The translations under genes and the position numbers were made by a program. DNA of 14,037 nucleotides from Ruminococcaceae bacterium UBA5904 (lineage in GTDB: Bacteria > Bacillota > Clostridia > Oscillospirales > Acutalibacteraceae), in assembly GCA_002431305.1 (NCBI GenBank), contig DJEG01000087.1, positions 1 to 14,037 on the forward strand, written 5' to 3'. The notes under the pieces are model-generated. The model did no database searches. It had not been told where the DNA came from and worked only from the letters and a program-made list of their open reading frames with translations. Shown piece after piece: positions 8,207 to 14,037 of this stretch (positions are counted from its first letter, which is position 1; each line of letters opens with the position of its first letter).

Positions 8207-8235
8207 TTGAAAAATAAGGCGATTATTGTTAAAAT
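8207..8235 (+). promoter_or_regulatory. Sigma-A-type promoter for the rlmB operon
   Basis: TTGAAA (8207-8212) and TAAAAT (8230-8235) are spaced by exactly 17 bp. Transcription would begin near 8242, downstream of the TTG at 8226 that opens the longest frame. This argues for a later translation start, taken here as the ATG at 8277. The promoter is divergent from the spoIIE promoter. Confidence 0.65.
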
Positions 8236-8276
8236 ATATAGATATCAATATAATGAAATGGGAATCGATTTTTTTT

Positions 8277-9044
8277 ATGATAAAAGAAGAAAACGAAGGT
8301 CGCTTTGACGACGTTATAATAGGAAAAAACGCGGTTAAAGAAGCACTTAAATCGGGCAGACCCGCCGACAGACTTATAATCGAGAGAGGCGAGCATAAAA
8401 ATTCTCTCGCTCCGATTGTCTCTATGTGTAAGGATATGGGTATTCCCGTAAAGGAAGCCGACGGAAAAAAACTCGACTTTTTAAGCGGACACGGCAACCA
8501 TCAGGGCGTTATTCTTATTGCGGCGGCGCACGAATACGCGTCGATTGACGATATTTTCGCCCTCGCAGAGGAAAGAAACGAAAAACCGTTTATAATAATA
8601 TGCGACAGACTCGAGGATCCGCACAATCTCGGCGCCGTTATAAGAAGCGCGGAGGCGGCGGGCGCTCACGGAGTCATAGTTCCGCAGAGAAGAAGCGTCG
8701 GTCTCAACGGCACCGTCGGAAAGACAAGTGCCGGCGCTCTCGAATATGTTCCGGTCGTACGGGTTGCAAACATTACCTCGGCAATCGGCGAACTTAAACA
8801 GCGCGGCGTTTGGGTTTATGCCGCCGACATGGACGGCGAGCCTTATTATAAAACGGATATGAGCGGTTCAATCGCTCTCGTAATCGGAAACGAGGGAGGC
8901 GGAGTGAGCCGTCTCGTAAAAGAAAATTCCGACGCGGTTGTAAGCATTCCGATGAACGGTAAAATAAATTCTCTGAACGCTTCCGTTGCCGCGGGAATAC
9001 TTATGTTTGAGGTTGCAAAGACAAGAAATATTACTGACAGGTGA
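8277..9044 (+). CDS. rlmB: TrmH/SpoU-family rRNA 2'-O-methyltransferase (RlmB type)
   Basis: The protein transfers a methyl group from S-adenosylmethionine to a ribose 2'-OH. The RlmB branch modifies G2251 of 23S rRNA (E. coli numbering). With the ATG at 8277 it has 255 residues. An N-terminal L30e-like substrate-binding domain opens with VIIGKNAVKEAL. A SPOUT (alpha/beta-knot) domain follows with all three motifs: DPHNLGAVIR at 114-123, IGNEGGGVS at 203-211 and IPMNGKINSLNASVAAG starting at 224. The frame extends upstream to a TTG at 8226, but that codon precedes the predicted transcription start, and ATG 8253 lacks a ribosome binding site. The 8277 start has only a weak GGGA about 12 nt upstream. 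The gene is first in an operon; its TGA overlaps the ribosome binding site of the next gene. A close relative acting on another rRNA or tRNA site cannot be excluded. Confidence 0.92.
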   Translation: MIKEENEGRFDDVIIGKNAVKEALKSGRPADRLIIERGEHKNSLAPIVSMCKDMGIPVKEADGKKLDFLSGHGNHQGVILIAAAHEYASIDDIFALAEERNEKPFIIICDRLEDPHNLGAVIRSAEAAGAHGVIVPQRRSVGLNGTVGKTSAGALEYVPVVRVANITSAIGELKQRGVWVYAADMDGEPYYKTDMSGSIALVIGNEGGGVSRLVKENSDAVVSIPMNGKINSLNASVAAGILMFEVAKTRNITDR

Positions 9045-9050
9045 GTTTAA

Positions 9051-11708
9051 GTGGACGATAACAGCAAAAACCCCGCCGGCGATACCGTTGACGAGTTTCT
9101 CTCGCGTTACCGCAGAATCGTCAAGCATACCGAGACGGTTCGCACTTTCAGAACAGGCGAACCTCCCGGAAATTCAAAAACGGACAAAACCGAGGATAAC
9201 GGCAGAGCATATGCGTCGGACAGAACTATGGAGATTGACCCGCGCGCGACATTTAATCCCGTTACCCAAAGGCAGATAATAACCAAAAAAGTTTCATCCG
9301 TGCCTGACGGCAATACGGATTTTGAAAAAAAAGAATATTCGGACAGGTTCGTTTCCGAACCCGAACTTAAAGCTTCGGACAGCGGAGATGTCAGGACAAT
9401 GGAGTTTGACATGTCCGGTATTTCAGATAGGGATTCCGATTTTGTTGAGGGACAGCAGACGTTTGCCTCTCTTTTCAGCGATTCGGCGTCGAAGGGGATA
9501 AAGCGCAGTATTAAAATTATGCCTGACCCCGAGGCTGAGGAAACCCGGACAGCTGATGACCTTCTTTTTGAGACGGGCGACGATATAGCGTCGCTTTATA
9601 AGACGCTTAATATCGGCGAGGCAATGGCGTTCGGAAAGAGTGAGAAATTAAGAGCTATTGCAAGAACCGCGGGCGACGACCGCGAGACAAATATTGAGGA
9701 TCAGCTGACATTCCCGGGATTCGAGAGTGAAAACAGAGAGTCGATAGACGAGGAAAAACTCGAAAAGGATGTCAGAAAAAACAGAATTAAAAAAGTCCGT
9801 GACTTTATGCTCAACGGCGGAGTTGAAAAACAGAAGGACGCAGAAAGCGGAGATATCGCGGAGGACGTTCTCATTACGAACGTAACCGAGGCTGAACTCG
9901 AGAAACGCGAAAGAACCGCTTCATTTAAAAAATTTCAGGGCGAATTGTCCCGTTTTGTCAAGACTCACGACAACGAGGGTATCGACCCGGGGATAGAGTA
10001 TTCGTCACCGCACGACGTTAAGCAGATAAACGCATATATTGCCTCGGGTAAAAAGAAGGCAGGCATATTCGTTCTTTTAAGCGGAATACTCGGAACGGCT
10101 CTGCTTATGATGTCACTCGTTTCCGTTTCGTCGCCGGAGACGTTTTTCGGCGGAAATATAAAGCTCTACGCCGCGGTGAATTTCTTCCCGCTGGTAATCG
10201 TAGGTCTGATGTGCTGTATAGATTTGAGAAAATGCTTTTCGGCTTTAAAACAGAAACGTTTTGCTTCGGATGTAAGCATATATTTTATGTTCCTGTTTTC
10301 GGTTGTGCAGTGCGCACTTATTTGGTTTTTCCCGGACGCGCTCAATTCGTCTGTTCCGATGCTTGCTCCGGCGGCGATACTTTCGGCGCTCCCGCTCTAC
10401 GGCGGACGGTACGTAACATATAATAATATACAGCTGTGCTTTAATCTTTACTCCGGTAAGGACGTTTTGAATATTCTAAGACCGTTCGGCGACGGCGGAC
10501 TTGCAAAAGAGATGATTGCGGGATTACAGACTCCGGGCGGAAACGACGTAAAATATACGGCGAAGGCTAAATCGGTTTCGGGATTTATGCGGTGTGCTGT
10601 TAATGCGGTGCCTCCCGACCCGTACGCGGACGCGCTTTCGTTCTCGTCGCTGTGCGTTTCGATTCTCGTCGGAGCAATATCCGGAATAATCAAGAAAAGC
10701 GCGGTCGCGGGATTTACCGCCTCATCGGCGATACTTATACTTTCCGTGCCCGTAACATATATTTTTATTACGGTTCTCCCTCTTTTCAGAGAAAATTTAA
10801 AACTCCATGAAAAGAAGGCTTCGGTTCCGTCGTATTCGATAGCAAGGAATATCTCAAAATCCACGGCGGTAATCTTTTCGGCTTCAAATATTATAGAGCA
10901 GTCGGCGTGCAGTATTCACGGAGTTAAAACGTTCGGCTCCGCGTCGGCGGAGAAATCGGTGCTTTACGCGGCGGCTCTCGTTATGAAAGCGCATACGCCT
11001 CTTGAAAAGATTTTTTCAAAGGCTGTCAATATCGAAGATATCGAAAAACTCAACACGGAGGATATCGTTTACGAAGAAAAACTCGGACTGTCCTCATGGA
11101 TTGACAATAAACGCGTTTTATTCGGCAGCGAGGATCTTATGAGACATCATAATATTCCGCTTCCGTCGGGCGACAGCGATATTTATAAAGCGGGAAGCAG
11201 AAAAATAATCTTTCTTGCCGTTGACGATACGCTTAAGGCCATGTTCGTCGTCAGTTATCATATAAAGAGAAGCGTCGCCCAGTTTTTAAGAGAGCTTACA
11301 AAACGCGGAATGGCGATACTCATTGATACTATGGATCAAAACATAACGGAAGAGTTTCTTGAGAAAAAATGCAAGCTTCCGCCGAACTCGGTGCGCGTTA
11401 TAGGCGTCAGAATAGGCGAGTATTACCGTCAGACCGCTTCCGTTGAGGAACCTGTTGTCCCGATAGGCGGACTTCATTCCGGTTCCATGGCGTCCGAATC
11501 AAGTCTTATCGAGTCGTCATTCAGACTAGCGGGCAGACGCAGAGTTGCGTCGTCGGGCGTGTATATATGCGCGTTGATCGGAACCGCACTTGTTACGGTT
11601 CTTGCGTTTTGCTCAGGGCTTACGCTTGTCGGAAGCTGGCAGATAGTTCTGTTCCGGCTTTTCTGGCTTGCGTTCGGGCTTGTTACCCCGGTATTTATAA
11701 AAAAATAA
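9051..11708 (+). CDS. Pseudo-P-type (P1B-like) ATPase with long charged N-terminus
   Basis: This is an 885-residue membrane protein. Residues 1-335 are hydrophilic and charged with no fold I recognise. Eight likely helices follow: four at about 338-450, two at 531-550 and 555-580, and two at about 838-858 and 863-883, which is the P1B ATPase plan. P-type landmarks include P567 within SVPVT where CPC is expected, AHTPLEK at 647-653 (compare SEHPLAK), KRVLFGSEDLM at 687-697 (compare the VLVGNRRLM region of the N domain) and TMD at 760-762 for TGD. Catalytic sites are lost: DKTGT is replaced by SASNI (S610 for the phosphorylated Asp), there is no TGE in the short A-like segment (about 453-530), the conserved Asp before IK is Y736, and no GDGxND is present. 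It should not pump by the normal cycle. The start is GTG, with GGTGAG overlapping the rlmB stop, so it is translationally coupled; mgtC follows by 18 nt. Role unknown; the ATPase ancestry is inferred from motif order. Confidence 0.8.
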   Translation: MDDNSKNPAGDTVDEFLSRYRRIVKHTETVRTFRTGEPPGNSKTDKTEDNGRAYASDRTMEIDPRATFNPVTQRQIITKKVSSVPDGNTDFEKKEYSDRFVSEPELKASDSGDVRTMEFDMSGISDRDSDFVEGQQTFASLFSDSASKGIKRSIKIMPDPEAEETRTADDLLFETGDDIASLYKTLNIGEAMAFGKSEKLRAIARTAGDDRETNIEDQLTFPGFESENRESIDEEKLEKDVRKNRIKKVRDFMLNGGVEKQKDAESGDIAEDVLITNVTEAELEKRERTASFKKFQGELSRFVKTHDNEGIDPGIEYSSPHDVKQINAYIASGKKKAGIFVLLSGILGTALLMMSLVSVSSPETFFGGNIKLYAAVNFFPLVIVGLMCCIDLRKCFSALKQKRFASDVSIYFMFLFSVVQCALIWFFPDALNSSVPMLAPAAILSALPLYGGRYVTYNNIQLCFNLYSGKDVLNILRPFGDGGLAKEMIAGLQTPGGNDVKYTAKAKSVSGFMRCAVNAVPPDPYADALSFSSLCVSILVGAISGIIKKSAVAGFTASSAILILSVPVTYIFITVLPLFRENLKLHEKKASVPSYSIARNISKSTAVIFSASNIIEQSACSIHGVKTFGSASAEKSVLYAAALVMKAHTPLEKIFSKAVNIEDIEKLNTEDIVYEEKLGLSSWIDNKRVLFGSEDLMRHHNIPLPSGDSDIYKAGSRKIIFLAVDDTLKAMFVVSYHIKRSVAQFLRELTKRGMAILIDTMDQNITEEFLEKKCKLPPNSVRVIGVRIGEYYRQTASVEEPVVPIGGLHSGSMASESSLIESSFRLAGRRRVASSGVYICALIGTALVTVLAFCSGLTLVGSWQIVLFRLFWLAFGLVTPVFIKK

Positions 11709-11726
11709 TAAGAGAGGTATTTTTAA

Positions 11727-12491
11727 GTGGATATATTCGGAGATCTTTTTAACGGCTCTGTATCCTGGAGCAGTATTATAGTCAGGGTTATCGTTGCTGC
11801 CGTTGTCGGAATTTTGGTCGGTATCGAGCGTGAACTGTCGAACCATCCCGCCGGAATGAAAACTCATTCGCTCGTTTGTCTCGGCGCGGCCATAACGTCG
11901 ATTATTTCGCAGGAGATAAGCTACGACATTAGTTCGATGATGGTTACTGCGGATATCGGCGCCAAAGTGGACGTATCGCGTATTGCATCGGGCGTTGTTT
12001 CGGGTATCGGTTTTATCGGCGCGGGCGCTATTATAAAATCAAAGGACGGAAGCGTCGTTACGGGTATCACCACCGCCGCTACGGTTTGGATAAGCGGATG
12101 TATGGGACTGGCTATCGGTATGGGCTATTACAGAGTTACGCTCGTAGCATTTATTATGGTTATGATTTCTACTCTTTTCTTAAAGCAGTTTGAGGAGAGA
12201 TTCATCAAAAACCGCGGAACACGCCGTCTTGTTATAGTTCTCGGCAATAAGTCCGCAACACTGCCTCTTATCGAAGAATATTTTGACAGAAAGCAGATTG
12301 TCGTAACTTCTTTTGACTGCATCGGTTCGGACGAAGAAGACAAACGCTATTACTTCTGCAAATACTTTTTAAGAATCCCTAAGTCGGTTCCGTTCATGAC
12401 AGTCATAAGAGACCTCGCAAAACTCGAGGACGTATGCGATATTTACGAGAGCAATGCACCCGTAGAATCAAAACATGTAGAGAAAAAGTAA
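11727..12491 (+). CDS. MgtC/SapB family membrane protein
   Basis: This 254-residue protein has the MgtC signature. Several helices occupy about the first 145 residues and contain GILVGIERE, the AGMKTHSLVCLG block, and D82 to about residue 104 (DVSRIASGVVSGIGFIGAG), then TGITTAATVW. A soluble C-terminal domain of about 100 residues resembles the small ACT-like domain of larger MgtC proteins. Family members are linked to growth in low magnesium, intramacrophage survival and control of the F-type ATPase, but the molecular activity is not settled and many members, as here, are in non-pathogens. The start is GTG with AGAGAGG 9 nt upstream. It is 18 nt from the P-type-ATPase-like gene and is probably the last gene of the rlmB operon. 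No terminator is obvious after it. Confidence 0.92.
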   Translation: MDIFGDLFNGSVSWSSIIVRVIVAAVVGILVGIERELSNHPAGMKTHSLVCLGAAITSIISQEISYDISSMMVTADIGAKVDVSRIASGVVSGIGFIGAGAIIKSKDGSVVTGITTAATVWISGCMGLAIGMGYYRVTLVAFIMVMISTLFLKQFEERFIKNRGTRRLVIVLGNKSATLPLIEEYFDRKQIVVTSFDCIGSDEEDKRYYFCKYFLRIPKSVPFMTVIRDLAKLEDVCDIYESNAPVESKHVEKK

Positions 12492-12532
12492 CATTTATTT
12501 GTCAATTGTTGTTAATAATGCATAAAAATGTG

Positions 12533-12561
12533 TTGACGAAAGTTTGATTAACTGATATAAT
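12533..12561 (+). promoter_or_regulatory. Sigma-A-type promoter for the MFS transporter gene
   Basis: TTGACG (12533-12538) and a perfect TATAAT (12556-12561) are separated by 17 bp, making this the best housekeeping promoter of the window. GTCAA at 12501-12505 is an inverted match to TTGAC at 12533-12537 and could belong to an operator, but with a 27-bp gap this is weak. Confidence 0.8.
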
Positions 12562-12571
12562 GTACGGAGCG

Positions 12572-12595
12572 ACTCAATTAAAAGGAGTGTCACTC
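12572..12595 (+). promoter_or_regulatory. Possible switchable hairpin over the MFS ribosome binding site
   Basis: ACTC at 12572-12575, GAGTG at 12585-12589 and CACTC at 12591-12595 allow two exclusive pairings: ACTC with GAGT, or GAGTG with CACTC. Both involve the AAAGGAG ribosome binding site before the ATG at 12598. The stems are only 4-5 bp, so they may be chance or part of a protein-binding site. Confidence 0.25.
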
Positions 12596-12597
12596 GA

Positions 12598-13959
12598 ATG
12601 GCTGAAAAAGCAAAAAAAATTAAACTTAATTACGGAAAAACAGCCCTGATAGGTTTCGGATTCATGGCGGTTCAGATTGCGTGGATTATCTATAACGCTT
12701 ATGTTCCGCTTATTCTCAAAGAGAACAGCACTATCGCAAATCTCTCATGGGCAAGCACCGCTGTCGGTATCATAATGGTTATCGACAATGTATTCGGCGT
12801 TGTATTCCAGCCCCTGTTCGGTAAAATATCCGATAGAACGCACACGCGTTTCGGCAAACGTACGCCGTTTTTGATGACAGGTATACCTATCTGCGCACTT
12901 TTGTTCATCTTTATTCCGCGCATACAGCTTCTCGGCGTACTTATGCTCGACATTATCGTATTTAACTTTATAATGTCAACATGGCGTTCACCCGTTGTTG
13001 CGATGATGCCTGACTTTGTCCCCTCGGAACTTCGAGGCGAGGGTAACGCGGTTATCAACATCATGGGCGGCGTCGGCGTCGTTCTCGGTACCGTTTCCGG
13101 TAAGATAATCACCGGTATTTCCGGAAACAGCGAAACTCAGTTTGTAAGAAACAACGTTTTCCTTTTCGGCTCTATCGTAATGGTTGTATGTCTTCTCGTT
13201 GTCGTATTCCTCGTAAGAGAGCCGGATAACAGAATTACAAAAGCAGAATCTCTCAAAATCGCCGCGGATTATAAGAAGTCAAAAGGCGGTAAGGAGAAAA
13301 AAGCTTCTATTAAGAGTCTCGGTCTTACAAAGGGCGAGAAGAAGAGCCTTATATTCATGCTTATTGCTCTGTTCTTCAACTCGAATGCTACCGATTCTAT
13401 TAACACTTATTTCACCACTTTCGCGAAATACGAACTTAATTTCACAGAGTCCGATGCGTCCCTTATAATCACGCTCTTTGCGGCGGCTACCGTTGTAGGT
13501 GCTATTCCCGCAGGTAAGCTCGGTCAGAAATTCGGACGTAAAAAGACTATTATGTTCGGCTGGATAGGCGTTCTCGTTCTCTTCCTTCTCTATGCGGTAA
13601 CACAGTGGTTCTGGCTTCTCTATGTTGCTATTGTTGCAGGCGGTATCCTTATCGCGTTCGTTACGATCAACACTCTTCCCCTTGTTCTTGAAATCGGCGG
13701 TATCGACAGAGTCGGAACGTTCACCGGTTATTACTACACAGCTACGTTCTCAGCTTCTATCGTAGGTCCCGTTCTCGTAGGTACCATGTTCGATATAACA
13801 AAGGTATTTTCCTCTACCGGCGAAATCAACTACTGGTCTCTGTTCTTCTACTGCCCCGTTTGCTTCGCCCTCGCACTGCTGTGCATGTCGCAGGTTAAGC
13901 ACGGCGAGACCAGAACAATCTCCGACGAAGTAATCAAGGAAGCCCAGCAGGACGACTAA
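12598..13959 (+). CDS. MFS transporter, GPH/SLC45-like
   Basis: This 453-residue polytopic membrane protein has about 12 helices in two six-helix halves separated by a lysine-rich cytoplasmic loop (about residues 215-250). The loop between helices 2 and 3 carries the family signature GKISDRTHTRFGKRTPF from residue 75, a form of MFS motif A seen in glycoside-pentoside-hexuronide and SLC45 (sucrose-type) transporters. A second copy, GKLGQKFGRKKT, lies in the other half. Such proteins move sugars or glycosides together with a cation; the substrate cannot be read from the sequence and no glycosidase gene is adjacent. The ATG has AAAGGAG 10 nt upstream and a strong promoter of its own, so it is independent of the mgtC operon. 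A candidate terminator follows. Confidence 0.92.
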   Translation: MAEKAKKIKLNYGKTALIGFGFMAVQIAWIIYNAYVPLILKENSTIANLSWASTAVGIIMVIDNVFGVVFQPLFGKISDRTHTRFGKRTPFLMTGIPICALLFIFIPRIQLLGVLMLDIIVFNFIMSTWRSPVVAMMPDFVPSELRGEGNAVINIMGGVGVVLGTVSGKIITGISGNSETQFVRNNVFLFGSIVMVVCLLVVVFLVREPDNRITKAESLKIAADYKKSKGGKEKKASIKSLGLTKGEKKSLIFMLIALFFNSNATDSINTYFTTFAKYELNFTESDASLIITLFAAATVVGAIPAGKLGQKFGRKKTIMFGWIGVLVLFLLYAVTQWFWLLYVAIVAGGILIAFVTINTLPLVLEIGGIDRVGTFTGYYYTATFSASIVGPVLVGTMFDITKVFSSTGEINYWSLFFYCPVCFALALLCMSQVKHGETRTISDEVIKEAQQDD

Positions 13960-13973
13960 GGGCGGACTGTATC

Positions 13974-14007
13974 TTTCGGCGCAGACCGAAAAATTTAAGT
14001 AATTTTT
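13974..14007 (+). terminator. Possible terminator after the MFS gene
   Basis: TTTCGG (13974-13979) pairs with CCGAAA (13986-13991) around a 6-nt loop, starting 14 nt after the stop. An overlapping second stem, AAAAATT (13989-13995) with AATTTTT (14001-14007), ends in a T5 run. The stem is short and the T tract is set back, so this is a moderate call. Confidence 0.45.
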
Positions 14008-14037
14008 CTAAACGCTTTCTTTACCCTCTCGCAGTAC

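Noticed and set aside
9051..11708. A working metal-exporting P-type ATPase such as CopA or ZntA.
   Set aside because: The DKTGT, TGE, CPC and GDGxND motifs are all missing, so a normal phosphorylation cycle is not possible.

Overview
The window looks like a chromosomal segment of an anaerobic, endospore-forming member of the Clostridia (gut Oscillospirales/Ruminococcaceae type). The grounds are a single-chain pyruvate:ferredoxin oxidoreductase, a SpoIIE sporulation phosphatase, a AAA_14/DUF4143 ATPase of the kind common in gut Firmicutes, consensus sigma-A promoters, and GGTGA/AGGAGG ribosome binding sites. No rRNA, tRNA, CRISPR array, insertion sequence or phage gene was seen. The species cannot be named from sequence alone.

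Layout. Positions 167-3706 (+) hold PFOR, closed by a strong GC-rich hairpin at 3729-3764. A 23-bp tandem repeat array (about 3776-3863) and a consensus promoter then lead into an ATPase of the AAA_14/DUF4143 family (3919-5196, +). That gene runs stop-to-stop into a leftward pair: a small lipoprotein (5724-5197, -) downstream of spoIIE (8091-5764, -). The spoIIE promoter has a 21-bp spacer and a Spo0A-box-like -35 region. Divergent from it is a rightward operon: an RlmB-type rRNA 2'-O-methyltransferase (8277-9044), an 885-residue membrane protein (9051-11708) and an MgtC/SapB protein (11727-12491). A separate promoter drives an MFS transporter of the GPH/SLC45 type (12598-13959), followed by a possible terminator.

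How the genes relate. PFOR supplies central anaerobic metabolism (pyruvate to acetyl-CoA with reduced ferredoxin). SpoIIE controls sigma-F activation in sporulation. RlmB is a housekeeping ribosome modification enzyme.

The most notable object is the 885-residue protein. It keeps the eight-helix layout of a P1B-type P-type ATPase (4 TM, short A-like segment, 2 TM, N/P-like region, 2 TM) and recognisable N-domain and P-domain landmarks. It has lost the phosphorylated Asp motif, the TGE motif, the CPC metal site and the GDGxND motif, and it carries a ~335-residue charged N-terminal extension. It therefore appears to be a pseudo-P-type ATPase. It sits directly upstream of an MgtC-family gene, an arrangement reminiscent of the mgtCB pairing in Salmonella. 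Its function is unknown.
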